Shown here one piece after another: positions 30,089-38,975 of a stretch of 64,000 nucleotides of DNA. The DNA comes from Bacteroidetes bacterium GWB2_32_14 (GTDB taxonomy: Bacteria; Bacteroidota; Bacteroidia; Bacteroidales; UBA12077): contig MENK01000026.1 in the NCBI GenBank assembly GCA_001768235.1, positions 43,652-107,651 of the forward strand. Reading direction: 5' to 3'. The position numbers and the translations under genes were made by a program. The notes under the pieces were generated by a model that saw nothing but the letters and a program-made list of their open reading frames with translations, had not been told where the DNA came from and searched no databases. Within the stretch, counting starts at the first letter, position 1; each line of letters begins with the position of its first letter.

Positions 30089-30133
30089 TTAATAAAACTA
30101 CAAAAAAATAAGTATTTGTAAAAAAAGTTATTA

Positions 30134-30191
30134 GGAAATTTAAACTCTTTTGCGGAGCGAAGCGCAGCAAATGTGTTTAAATTGAAATTCC
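30134..30191. repeat. large imperfect palindrome
   Basis: GGAAATTTAAAC and TTTGC on the left pair with GCAAA, GTTTAAATT and TTCC on the right, around GGAGCGAAGCG. It lies just upstream of the vsr gene. Confidence 0.6.
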
Positions 30192-30222
30192 AATTTGTGC
30201 GAAGCACAAAAGTGCGTTGGAA
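30188..30222. repeat. second overlapping hairpin
   Basis: TTCCAA at the left and TTGGAA at the right enclose a perfect inner hairpin TTTGTGC-GAA-GCACAAA. It overlaps the right end of the preceding palindrome. Confidence 0.6.
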
Positions 30223-30408
30223 AAAACTAAAACAATTTTCTATCATACTTACCGAGCCTGTCTCGATAAATAATTTAACAAATAGCACGAATAAATTAAA
30301 CTTTCAAATTACCATTTCAAAATATAAAAACTGTCAGAATGCTTAAAAAGTATCTTAATTAAATTACTTGTCAAAAAGAGTTGAATTGCTTTATACTCAG
30401 ATTTTCTA

Positions 30409-30460
30409 GCAGCTTATTTATAACATAACGCTAAAACCCATGGTGTTTATATGTATCAAG
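30409..30460. repeat. spacer element D with right inverted repeat of cassette 3
   Basis: GCAGCTTATTTATAAC (30409-30424), the right arm of cassette 3, then ATAACGCTAAAACCCATGGTGTTTATA. TATAACA here pairs imperfectly with TGTTTATA further right, so it resembles element B. It marks the right end of the array; the remaining bases to 30559 show nothing recognisable. Confidence 0.5.
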
Positions 30461-30559
30461 GGCATATACGAATTTGTATTGCACAGATTTCGTGTAAGCA
30501 GCCATTTTTGCAGGGATTCAATCGCCAAGGCTTCGCCTGCACGAGCCCCGGTAAGATTT

Positions 30560-31012
30560 TTAAAAAACGTCTTGAATAGTAAATTTATTTCCATTAAATA
30601 AGAATGAATCCCCGGCTTTCTTCTCTTTCATAGCCTGGAAAACAGGTACCTGCGTGGAAATAGCATAATAGGTATCATTCTTGTATTGAAATTTACCCAG
30701 GGCAATTGCTATAAACATTTTTTGCTTGTCTGTAATTACAACAGAACCAAAGCCAATGGTTTCATTAATTTTTGTTTTATCAACTTTATTAAGCAAAGTA
30801 AGCTCGTCTGAATATTTTTTTAACAGCTCTACCTGCATATCTTTTTTCTTCATCATCTCTTCTTTAAAGGGATCAAACATATCATGATCACCCTCATATT
30901 CACTGGCAGTTTCGAGAATCTCGTCAATTGTTCCGCGAACTGTGGCAATGCTATTTTCCAGAGTATCAGCACAAATTTTTATTATTTCCTTTTTTATTGC
31001 TAGTTTGTCCAT
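30560..31012 (-). CDS. GreA/GreB-like protein (Bacteroidota short form)
   Basis: 150 residues. The N-terminus is an alpha-helical, charged coiled-coil-like stretch (residues 1-85); the C-terminus has the FKBP-like fold seen in Gre factors (IGFGSVVIT, MFIAIALGKF, YYAISTQVPVFQAMKEKKAGDSFLFNG). Gre factors bind the RNA polymerase secondary channel and stimulate transcript cleavage. Relatives in Bacteroidota are often misannotated as 3-oxoacyl-ACP synthase; there is no ketosynthase motif here. Whether it has cleavage-stimulating activity is unclear because the acidic loop between the two N-terminal helices does not match canonical GreA. Standalone gene. Confidence 0.7.
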   Translation of the reverse strand: MDKLAIKKEIIKICADTLENSIATVRGTIDEILETASEYEGDHDMFDPFKEEMMKKKDMQVELLKKYSDELTLLNKVDKTKINETIGFGSVVITDKQKMFIAIALGKFQYKNDTYYAISTQVPVFQAMKEKKAGDSFLFNGNKFTIQDVF

Positions 31013-31244
31013 ATATAAAGCATATTCTCAAAGATACAAAAATAATAGTTGAAACAATAGATTTTGCAATTTACAAGAATATTTTTTTCCCGTGTCAATT
31101 AAATGAATAAAAAAATTATAAGAATAAATTTACTAAATTAGTCAACTAAATTAAATCTGACTAAATGAAATATCCATGCAAAAAAATGCACAAAATAAAT
31201 ATGAATAAATTCAAAAAATCTCAACATCATAAAAATTTATACAG

Positions 31245-32873
31245 ATGAAAAACTATCCTGCTAAAGCTTTAGTATTTACATTGTTATTAATTAACCAAAG
31301 TCTTTTTTCGCAAGATAAAAGCGACTGGACAGGAAATTATCCTGACGCGTGTACATCAATTACTGTCGGGAAAAATGCTTCTGCCGACGGTTCTGTAATA
31401 ACATCACATACCGATGATAGCCATCGTACTCGTTCTGAAATAGATATTCAATTAGCCAAAGATCACGAAAAAGGGGCTGCAACACCTATGTATAGGCGTG
31501 AAGCTGATAACAGCATGGCTATGCCTTCATATAAAAATATTAAAATAGGGGAGATTCCCCAGGTTGCCCATACGTATCAATTTGTTAATTCTGCTTACCC
31601 TTGCATGAACGAGAAACAGCTTGGAATAGGTGAGTCCACTTTTGGCGGGAGAGACGAGTTGCAATCTGATTCAGGATTAATCGATTGCCAGAGACTTTGC
31701 CAGCTTATGGCTGAGCGTTGCACTACTGCTCGCCAGGCAATTAAAATGGCCGGTGAGTTAACCAAAAAATACGGTTGGAACGATTATGGTGAATGCTTAA
31801 CAATTGCTGACACGAAAGAAGTTTGGCATTTCGAAATCGTGGGCCCGGGTAAGGGTAAGGTGGGAGCTGTATGGGTTGCTCAACGTGTTCCGGATGATCA
31901 TGTCGCTGTAAATGTTAATGCAAGTACAATAAAAGAAATTGATTTATCGAAACCTGATTTTTTCATGGCGTCTGATAATATATTTTCTTTAGCTAAAGAA
32001 AATGGCTGGTGGAATGAAAATGAAACATTTAGTTTTTGTTACGTGTATGCTCCCGAAAGCCGGCAGGCAATTGGATCACGACGCAGAGAATGGAGAGTAT
32101 TTGACTTATTGGCTCCATCTTTAAAATTGGATCCCAATGCTGAAAATTATCCTTTTTCTGTAAAACCGGATAAGAAAGTTTCTCTCGAAGATTTAGTTCA
32201 TGTTTTTAAGGATTATTACGAAGGTACTCCTTACGATATGACCAGAAGCATAAAAACAACTGACAGTGAAGGCAAAACAATTATCTCTCCGCTTGCTAAT
32301 CCATTCATGCCATACGATCAACTTGATATATCGAATGTAAGCGGTGGGTGGTATGATGTTGATCATGAAACAGGAAAAATCAGCTTCCTGGGTGAACGAA
32401 CAATTGCCCGATGGTACACCATGTATGCAACGATTATTCAATGCCGTGATTGGTTACCTGATGAAATTGGCGGGGTTGTATGGCTGGCAATGGATAATGT
32501 GGCAACATCAATTTATATTCCGGTTTATTGCAGTGTTACTGATTTACCTGTTTATTATAAAACACCTGGCCGTACAAAAGGCTATACTACAGAATCAGCA
32601 TGGTGGGCTTTTAACCGTTTGGGAACATTAACAGCCCAACGATGGGGCGATATGCGCCACGATATTGATGCTGTTTGGGTTCCCTGGCAAAAGGAGCTTT
32701 TTGATAATCAAAAACAATTTGAAGAGCAGGCTCTAAAGTTATATAATCCAAAAAATCCACGGCAAACCATTGAGTTTGTTACTAAATACTCGAATGATTG
32801 GGGTATTAAAGTAGTAAACAAAGCCTGGGAATTAGGAGATTTTCTGTGGACAAAGTACGACGAGAAATTTTAA
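31245..32873 (+). CDS. secreted C69 family dipeptidase
   Basis: A 542-residue exported peptidase of family C69 (Ntn-hydrolase dipeptidase, PepD-like). A signal peptide (KALVFTLLLINQSLFSQ) precedes the mature start, and the nucleophile is Cys36 in NYPDACTSITVGK, which in the family is exposed by autoprocessing. Other family features: SHTDDSHRTRSE, MNEKQLGIGESTFGGR, GECLTIADTKEVWHFEI, and SAWWAFNRL with RWGDMRHDID toward the C-terminus. It probably cleaves dipeptides in the periplasm for amino-acid uptake. Monocistronic, separated from the next gene by a dyad region. Confidence 0.93.
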   Translation: MKNYPAKALVFTLLLINQSLFSQDKSDWTGNYPDACTSITVGKNASADGSVITSHTDDSHRTRSEIDIQLAKDHEKGAATPMYRREADNSMAMPSYKNIKIGEIPQVAHTYQFVNSAYPCMNEKQLGIGESTFGGRDELQSDSGLIDCQRLCQLMAERCTTARQAIKMAGELTKKYGWNDYGECLTIADTKEVWHFEIVGPGKGKVGAVWVAQRVPDDHVAVNVNASTIKEIDLSKPDFFMASDNIFSLAKENGWWNENETFSFCYVYAPESRQAIGSRRREWRVFDLLAPSLKLDPNAENYPFSVKPDKKVSLEDLVHVFKDYYEGTPYDMTRSIKTTDSEGKTIISPLANPFMPYDQLDISNVSGGWYDVDHETGKISFLGERTIARWYTMYATIIQCRDWLPDEIGGVVWLAMDNVATSIYIPVYCSVTDLPVYYKTPGRTKGYTTESAWWAFNRLGTLTAQRWGDMRHDIDAVWVPWQKELFDNQKQFEEQALKLYNPKNPRQTIEFVTKYSNDWGIKVVNKAWELGDFLWTKYDEKF

Positions 32874-32876
32874 CAT

Positions 32877-32944
32877 GATTAGTGATTGGTGATTTGTAAG
32901 TAGTGAATAGAAAAAAGGTTATTACTACTTTCAAATCACTAATC
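32877..32944. repeat. inverted repeat between dipeptidase and threonine aldolase genes
   Basis: Left arm 32877-32904 (GATTAGTGATT ... AAGTAGT) pairs with 32924-32944 (ACTACTTT ... ACTAATC) apart from a seven-base insertion and one mismatch. The tract continues as AATCACAAATCAC, similar to AATCACGAATCACAATTCAC near 41330. It could act as a weak terminator or is a simple-sequence tract. Confidence 0.5.
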
Positions 32945-32966
32945 CCCAATCACAAATCACAAAAAA

Positions 32967-33995
32967 ATGAACAAACACGGATTTGCAAGCGATAACAACT
33001 CGGGTGTTCACCCTGAAATAATAAAAGCAATTACTGAAGCCAACGAAGGCCATACAATTGCTTATGGTAATGATATTTATACCGAAAGGGCAAAAGCTAA
33101 GTTTTATGAATGCTTTGGAAATGATATCGATATTTATTTTGTATTTATCGGAACTGCTGCAAATGTTTTAGGTTTAAATGCTGCAACACGCTCGTGGAAC
33201 TCAGTGATATGCGCCGAAACAGCACATATTAACGAAGATGAATGTGGTGCTCCTGAAAGATTCAACGGGTTTAAACTGCTACCTGTTGAAACTCATGATG
33301 GTAAGTTAACTGTTGATTCAATTCAGAAACATATGAAAGGGTTCGATTTTGAACATCATTCGCAACCCAGGGTTATTTCTATAACTCAGGCTACCGAGTT
33401 AGGTACAGTTTATACTATAGATGAGATCAAATCTCTTGCCGGGTTTGCCCATTCCAATAACATGTATTTACACATGGATGGAGCACGAATTGCTAATGCT
33501 GCTGTAACGCTGAACAAAAATTTTAAGGACTTTACAAAAGATGCAGGAGTCGATATTCTTTCTTTTGGTGGCACCAAAAATGGAATGATGTACGGTGAAG
33601 CTATTTTATTCCTGAACAAGAATTTGGGTAAAGATTTTAAGTACATACGTAAACAAGGAATGCAGCTTGCATCTAAAATGCGGTTTATTTCGGCTCAGTT
33701 TGAACGATACCTTACAGATAATCTCTGGTACGAAAATGCTCAGCATTCGAATAAAATGGCTCAATTACTCGCTTCTAAAATAAAAGAGATTCCACAGATA
33801 AAAATTACCCAAAAAGTTGAAGCAAATGGTGTTTTTGCTATTGTACCCAAAGAAATTATCCCCGAATTACAAAAGGAGTATTTCTTTTACGAATGGGATG
33901 AAGTTCGCTCCGAAGTGAGATGGATGGCATCGTTCGACACTACTGAAAACGATATCCTTAATTTTGTTGACTTAATTAAAAAGTTGCTTTCTTAA
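32967..33995 (+). CDS. low-specificity L-threonine aldolase
   Basis: A 342-residue fold-type I PLP enzyme that splits threonine/allo-threonine to glycine and acetaldehyde. Features: FASDNNSGVHPEI, YGNDIYTE, AHINEDECGAPE, the LHMDGARIANAA PLP-aspartate region, and the PLP lysine Lys204 in SFGGTKNGM. Length is typical of bacterial members annotated as threonine aldolase or beta-eliminating lyase. The exact substrate (threonine versus related beta-hydroxy amino acids) is not certain. ATG start. It is not obviously in an operon with its neighbours. Confidence 0.92.
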   Translation: MNKHGFASDNNSGVHPEIIKAITEANEGHTIAYGNDIYTERAKAKFYECFGNDIDIYFVFIGTAANVLGLNAATRSWNSVICAETAHINEDECGAPERFNGFKLLPVETHDGKLTVDSIQKHMKGFDFEHHSQPRVISITQATELGTVYTIDEIKSLAGFAHSNNMYLHMDGARIANAAVTLNKNFKDFTKDAGVDILSFGGTKNGMMYGEAILFLNKNLGKDFKYIRKQGMQLASKMRFISAQFERYLTDNLWYENAQHSNKMAQLLASKIKEIPQIKITQKVEANGVFAIVPKEIIPELQKEYFFYEWDEVRSEVRWMASFDTTENDILNFVDLIKKLLS

Positions 33996-34025
33996 TTAAA
34001 GCTCAACTTGAGTTGAAATAATTTT

Positions 34026-35810
34026 TTAAACCATTTGTTTGGAATAAATCTGATCAATTTGATCTTGATATTTTTTAGCAATAAATTTTCTTTTTAGCTT
34101 TAATGTTGGCGATAATTCTCCTGAAACAGGCGACCATTCGTCAGCCACAAGCTTGAATTTTAATATATGTTCAGCTTTTGCATTTTTCTTATTTAAGTTT
34201 TTAATTTCTTCTTGAATTAAAGAATATACTTCAGGGATAAGGATTATATCAGTATTAGACTTATATTTCAAATTTTTGGAATTACACCAATCTTTGATAT
34301 TGAAAAAATCTGGAGATATTAATGCACTTGCAAATTTTTCATGTTCACCAATAACCATAATTTGATCAATAAAAACCGATTCTTTTAGTTTATTTTCAAT
34401 GACTTGCGGTGCAATAAATTTCCCTGACGATAATTTAAAAATTTCTTTTTTCCGATCTGTAACAACCAGAAATTTATTTTCATCCAAATAACCAATATCT
34501 CCTGTATGAAACCATCCTTCGTTATCAAAAACCTGCTCTGTTAATTCAGTATTTTTATAATATCCAAGCATTACATTATGGCCTTTACAAAGTATTTCTC
34601 CATCATCATTAATTTTTATTTCAACACCATGAATTAATGTTCCAACAGTACCCAACTTTAAATCAGGTTTAGTTTGTCTGTTGATAGTAATTATTGGTGA
34701 AGTTTCGGTAAGTCCATACATATTAATTACTTTAATACCCGCAGCCCAAAATATCTTTTCAAGTCTGGGTTGCAGAGCTGCACCACCACAACCAATAAGT
34801 CTTAATTTTCCTCCCAAAGCATCACGCCATTTCGAAAAAATCAATTTGTCAGCTATTTTTAATTTTAGTTTATACAACCAACTACTTTCATTTTTAATTT
34901 TATATTCCAAACCTAAAGAAACAGCCCAAAAGAAAATCATTTTTTTTAACCCTTTCAGTTTATTTCCTTTAGCAACAATGCTGTCAAAAACTTTTTCAAG
35001 TATTCTGGGTACAGCTTCAAATCCAGAAGGTTTAATTTCTTTCATATTGGCAGCTAAGGTTCCCATACTTTCGGCGTAATACAAACTGCTACCACTATAT
35101 TGTGTTTGATAATTACCCATTCTTCCACCAACATGACAAAGCGGGAGTATGCTCAGAAATCTATCATTTAAGGAGAGTTGAAATACTTCTGCAGCTGCAA
35201 GAAAATTTTGTACCATATTCCTGTGTGAAAGCATTACACCTTTTGATGTTCCCGTTGTTCCTGACGTATATATTAAGGTTGCAAAATCATCTTCATGAAT
35301 ACTTTTCTTTAGTTTTTCAACTTCTTCTCTATAATAAACAGCACTTTCTTTACCACGATTAATAATTTCATTCCAGTTTTTAACTTGGTCAACTTTATCA
35401 AATGAATATATGAGATTATCTATATTTGTTTTTTTTGCTGCTTGTATAATCTTAGTATATAGAGTTTTATCCGAAACAAATATCAATTTTGCATCGGAAT
35501 GTTCGAAAATAAACTCATATTCAACTGAACTCAACGAAGTAAAAACAGGGACATGAACAACACCAATCATTGCCATCCCCATATCAACAAAATTCCATTC
35601 AGGTCGGTTATTGGTAATAGTAATAATTTTATCGCCTTTTTGAAAACCAAGTGATAGTAGTCCGTAACTAATTTGATGAGAAAAAGTGATATAATCTTTA
35701 GTACTGTATTCAATCCACTTTCCATTTTGCTTTGCACCAAAAACATCATCTTTGTTTTTAAACAATTGCTCGTATCTATCTAATAAGTCAAATATTCGTT
35801 TTATATTCAT
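34026..35810 (-). CDS. long-chain fatty acid--CoA ligase (AMP-binding enzyme)
   Basis: 594 residues. The ANL-family P-loop is TLIYTSGTTGTSKGVMLSHRN (about residues 170-190), with GCGGAALQP, YGLTETSPI and GWFHTGDIGYL further on, and the C-terminal lysine-bearing domain (VVTDRKKEIFKLSSGKFIAPQ). This matches the FACS/FadD-type long-chain acyl-CoA synthetases (AMP-dependent, membrane-associated). Chain-length preference cannot be read. The small four-TM gene upstream (35841-36233) is codirectional 30 nt away, so cotranscription is possible. Confidence 0.92.
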   Translation of the reverse strand: MNIKRIFDLLDRYEQLFKNKDDVFGAKQNGKWIEYSTKDYITFSHQISYGLLSLGFQKGDKIITITNNRPEWNFVDMGMAMIGVVHVPVFTSLSSVEYEFIFEHSDAKLIFVSDKTLYTKIIQAAKKTNIDNLIYSFDKVDQVKNWNEIINRGKESAVYYREEVEKLKKSIHEDDFATLIYTSGTTGTSKGVMLSHRNMVQNFLAAAEVFQLSLNDRFLSILPLCHVGGRMGNYQTQYSGSSLYYAESMGTLAANMKEIKPSGFEAVPRILEKVFDSIVAKGNKLKGLKKMIFFWAVSLGLEYKIKNESSWLYKLKLKIADKLIFSKWRDALGGKLRLIGCGGAALQPRLEKIFWAAGIKVINMYGLTETSPIITINRQTKPDLKLGTVGTLIHGVEIKINDDGEILCKGHNVMLGYYKNTELTEQVFDNEGWFHTGDIGYLDENKFLVVTDRKKEIFKLSSGKFIAPQVIENKLKESVFIDQIMVIGEHEKFASALISPDFFNIKDWCNSKNLKYKSNTDIILIPEVYSLIQEEIKNLNKKNAKAEHILKFKLVADEWSPVSGELSPTLKLKRKFIAKKYQDQIDQIYSKQMV

Positions 35811-35840
35811 TTTATTGATTTTTTATTTCTTGTAATATAA

Positions 35841-36233
35841 TCAAGTTTTTTTACGATATAATAATGCTAATCCTGTAATTAAAATTCCTAAAACCAGATA
35901 AAAAATCTCAATAGGAGTAGGGCCAGGAGGTATTTGTTTTAAAATAATAACTTCAATAACAATATATCCCAAAAGAAATAATCCTGAAAGCAATGAAATG
36001 AATTGAGAATAAATATGATTTGCAAGTAAGCTGATAGCAGCACCTAGAGCACTTCCTCCAACAATAATAAGTAAAAGAAGAGCTGGAATAGTATATGTAC
36101 TAAAAAGACTTCCTTCTAACCATTCTAGCGGGAATTTATCTTTTCCAGTTAAAATGGCAATTCCACCTCCAATTGCTGTTAATGCAACGAAAAATTCAAA
36201 ACCTATTAAAATAATTCGTAAGATTTTTTTCAT
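35841..36233 (-). CDS. four-TM membrane protein of unknown function
   Basis: A 130-residue integral membrane protein. Four hydrophobic segments are visible: about 5-28 (LIGFEFFVALTAIGGGIAIL), 47-70 (YTIPALLLLIIVGGSALGAAISL), 76-98 (FISLLSGLFLLGYIVIEVIIL) and 105-125 (IEIFYLVLGILITGLALLY). Short basic loops. No named family recognised. Codirectional with the acyl-CoA ligase downstream, gap 30 nt. Confidence 0.7.
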   Translation of the reverse strand: MKKILRIILIGFEFFVALTAIGGGIAILTGKDKFPLEWLEGSLFSTYTIPALLLLIIVGGSALGAAISLLANHIYSQFISLLSGLFLLGYIVIEVIILKQIPPGPTPIEIFYLVLGILITGLALLYRKKT

Positions 36234-36319
36234 TTTTTAAATACAAATTTTAAATATTCAGGTTTAAAATAAATACAGGTAACATACGAATACTAATTCT
36301 TAATGTATAATATAATAAA

Positions 36320-38206
36320 CTATGTACGTGACTTATTTTTTCTTTTATTTTGATTATATGATATTTCCGGGGTTTTTACCCCGAACAGGCGATCTGCAAG
36401 ATCAGCCCTGCCTGACTTTTTTAAGTATGTAACGATTTCTTTTTTAAATTCCTGTTTGTACCAGAAGAAAAACTTGCGTTGTGATAGTTTCTCATCTTTA
36501 CTTTTTGCAACAGATACTTTCTCCAGGGTATATGGGTTTATTCCCGAATAATACATAACTGTGGACAAAGTCATTGGAGTTGGAGTAAAGTCCTGAACCT
36601 GTTCAAGTTTAAAATCAAGGTTCTTGGTTTCAATTGCCAATTCTGCCATATCAATGTCATTACAACCGGGATGGCTTGATATAAAATAAGGAATCAATTG
36701 TTGATTTAACCCGAATTTCTTGTTTATTCTTTCGAAAAGCTTTTTAAAATTTTTAAACTGTTCAAACCCGGGCTTTCTCATTGTTTTAAGAACAATGTCT
36801 GATGTATGTTCAGGAGCAACCTTTAAACGTCCCGAAACATGATTTGCAATTAACTCTTCGGCATATTTTAAATAATCAGGTTCATTTAATCTGTCAATAA
36901 ATAAATCATATCGGATTCCACTTCCGATAAACGATTTTTTTATTCGCGGGTGCTTGTTTGCTTTAATGTATATGTTAGTGAGATGTTTTGGGTTTGTATC
37001 CAAATTTTTACATATAGATGGAAAAATACATGAAGGGCGATTGCATTTTTTACATATTTCCAATTCAATGCCCGATATCTGATACATATTAGCCGAAGGG
37101 CCTCCTAAATCGGAAATATAGCCTTTAAAATCGTCCATTTTGGATATAAAATCGACTTCCTTTAAAATAGATTTTTCTGAACGGCTGCTTATAAATTTCC
37201 CCTGATGAGCAGAAATTGTGCAGAAAGAACATCCTCCAAAACACCCTCTGTGAAGTGTTATGGAGTGCCTTATCATTTCATAGGCAGGAATAGTTTCTTT
37301 CTTATGATATTTTGGGTGAGGCAATCGGGTATAAGGTAATTCGTATATAGAATCCATTTCTTTTTCGCTTATTGGTGAAAAAGAAGGGTTTACAATTACT
37401 GTTTGATTGCCGGTATAGTTTTGTAAAAGCCTTGTATTGCTTTCGTATTTATTCGATTCTGTTTCAATAATCCTGAAATTTTCAGCATATTTACTTTTAT
37501 CTCTCAAACAATCATCATGTGAAAAGATTGCTTTATCTGTCCATTGTTTTGTTATGGGGATATTTGCTGAATTAACAATAAAAGCTGTTTGCTGAATATT
37601 CGTGAGTGAATGAAACGGAACACCTTTTTGAAGCAATCCCGCGATATCTTTTAAAGCATTTTCACCCATTCCGTAAACCAGTAAATCAGCTTTACTTTCA
37701 ACTAAAATTGAAGGTTTTAATTGATCCGACCAGTAATCGTAATGTGTAAACCTGCGCAACGATGCTTCTACACCGCCAATAATCACGGGAGTATCAGGAA
37801 ACAGAGTTTTAAGAATTTTGGTATATACTATAGTTGCATAATCAGGCCTGAAACCGGGTTTTCCTCCCGGAGTATAAGCATCATCGGAACGCAGCCTTTT
37901 GTTCGCAGTATAATGATTTACCATAGAATCCATCGATCCTGCTGTAACTCCAAAAAATAATCGTGGTTTTCCCAGTTTTTTAAAGTCACGTAAATCATCT
38001 TTCCAGTTGGGTTGTGGTATTATGGCTACTTTTAAACCAAATGATTCTAATAACCTGCCAATTACTGCAGTGCCAAATGAAGGATGATCAATATATGCAT
38101 CACCACTGATTAAAATAACATCAAGTTCTTCCCAGCCTCTCTGTATAACTTCTTTTTTAGTTACAGGGAGCCAATTGTTAATATTTTTGTACTGTATATT
38201 ATCCAT
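36320..38206 (-). CDS. YgiQ family radical SAM protein
   Basis: About 628 residues from ATG 38206; an in-frame TTG six codons upstream is not favoured. The cobalamin-binding-like N-terminus has DVILISGDAYIDHPSFGTA and VIGGVEASLRRF. The 4Fe-4S radical SAM motif is CFGGCSFC in HRGCFGGCSFCTISAHQG. Further family marks are KVAPEHTSD, KKFGLNQQLIPYFISSHPGC and LSTVMYYSGINPY. Other Cys (CKKCNRPSC) could bind a second cluster. YgiQ function is not well defined. ATG start; gene appears monocistronic. Confidence 0.9.
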   Translation of the reverse strand: MDNIQYKNINNWLPVTKKEVIQRGWEELDVILISGDAYIDHPSFGTAVIGRLLESFGLKVAIIPQPNWKDDLRDFKKLGKPRLFFGVTAGSMDSMVNHYTANKRLRSDDAYTPGGKPGFRPDYATIVYTKILKTLFPDTPVIIGGVEASLRRFTHYDYWSDQLKPSILVESKADLLVYGMGENALKDIAGLLQKGVPFHSLTNIQQTAFIVNSANIPITKQWTDKAIFSHDDCLRDKSKYAENFRIIETESNKYESNTRLLQNYTGNQTVIVNPSFSPISEKEMDSIYELPYTRLPHPKYHKKETIPAYEMIRHSITLHRGCFGGCSFCTISAHQGKFISSRSEKSILKEVDFISKMDDFKGYISDLGGPSANMYQISGIELEICKKCNRPSCIFPSICKNLDTNPKHLTNIYIKANKHPRIKKSFIGSGIRYDLFIDRLNEPDYLKYAEELIANHVSGRLKVAPEHTSDIVLKTMRKPGFEQFKNFKKLFERINKKFGLNQQLIPYFISSHPGCNDIDMAELAIETKNLDFKLEQVQDFTPTPMTLSTVMYYSGINPYTLEKVSVAKSKDEKLSQRKFFFWYKQEFKKEIVTYLKKSGRADLADRLFGVKTPEISYNQNKRKNKSRT

Positions 38207-38420
38207 AATTAATTTGAACTGCAAAAATAAGGTAAAAGATGTGTATATTTTCGGGATTAAATTGATTTTATTACATCTTCATTTTGAGAATAACATGATT
38301 ATAACCATAATTTTATCGTATTCGGCATTAGTTTTTTATAAATATCTTGTAAAAAAAATTTTTTTATTGTAAAATAATTAATTAATTTCAGCCTACGAAA
38401 TATTATAACAATTCTTTAAA

Positions 38421-38930
38421 ATGAAATTATATAAAAAGGTACTTCTTTTCGGATTGTTTTTTATCCTTTTTCAACACTTATCTGCTCAAAATGAGAAATT
38501 CAAGGCATTATTCATGTATAATTTCACGAAATATCTCGAGTGGCCCGATGACTACCGTCAGGGTGATTTTGTAATAATTGTTTTAGGAGAAACAGCGCTG
38601 ATTGACGAGTTAAAAATTATTGCTGAAAAGAAAAAAGTTGGTTTCCAGCCTATTGTTGTTAAAAAAATTGCTTCAACCGACCAGATTTCAAAATGCCACA
38701 TGATTTATATTTCAAAATCAAAAAGCGATAATATTGCTGATGTTAAAGAGAAACTTACAACTTCCAGCACCGTAATTATCGCGGATAATCCCGGGGCTAT
38801 AAGCAAAGGAGCCGGAATTAATTATGTAGTAAATGGTGGCAAACAACTCTTCGAAATCAGTAAATCAAATGTTGAGAAACAGAATATTAAAGTTGGAGCA
38901 GACTTGTTATCATTGGGAATTCAAAAATAA
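38421..38930 (+). CDS. YfiR family (DUF4154) secreted protein
   Basis: 169 residues with a signal peptide (KKVLLFGLFFILFQHLSAQ). The mature part fits YfiR/DUF4154: FKALFMYNFTKYLEWPDDY near its start, FVIIVLGETALIDEL, HMIYISKSKSDNIADV, NPGAISKGAGINYVVNGGK, and FEISKSNVEKQNIKVGADLLSLG at the end. YfiR in Pseudomonas is a periplasmic repressor of a diguanylate cyclase; in Bacteroidota the domain is often associated with histidine kinases. No kinase is adjacent here. It ends before a shared terminator. Confidence 0.88.
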   Translation: MKLYKKVLLFGLFFILFQHLSAQNEKFKALFMYNFTKYLEWPDDYRQGDFVIIVLGETALIDELKIIAEKKKVGFQPIVVKKIASTDQISKCHMIYISKSKSDNIADVKEKLTTSSTVIIADNPGAISKGAGINYVVNGGKQLFEISKSNVEKQNIKVGADLLSLGIQK

Positions 38931-38951
38931 ACAATACTATTTTTAAATCTG

Positions 38952-38975
38952 AAGCGGGTTGTCCCGCTTTTTTTA
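38952..38975. terminator. bidirectional terminator between yfiR-like and queA
   Basis: Stem AAGCGGG / CCCGCTT, loop TTGT, followed by a T run. The genes on both sides converge on it. Confidence 0.88.

Larger units (their letters stand above)
30089..30408. other. intergenic region upstream of vsr with nested palindromes
   Basis: No gene seen. It holds the palindrome cluster at 30134-30222 and AT-rich sequence that may include the vsr operon promoter. A 67-codon minus-strand frame through the palindromes has no support. Confidence 0.5.

Noticed and set aside
30085..30288. Minus-strand 67-codon frame upstream of vsr
   Set aside because: It overlaps the palindrome cluster and has no start signal or homology; more likely regulatory sequence.
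32877..32965. CRISPR-like array from repeated AATCAC units
   Set aside because: Units are short, irregular and without spacers of constant length; it is an inverted repeat/simple-sequence tract.
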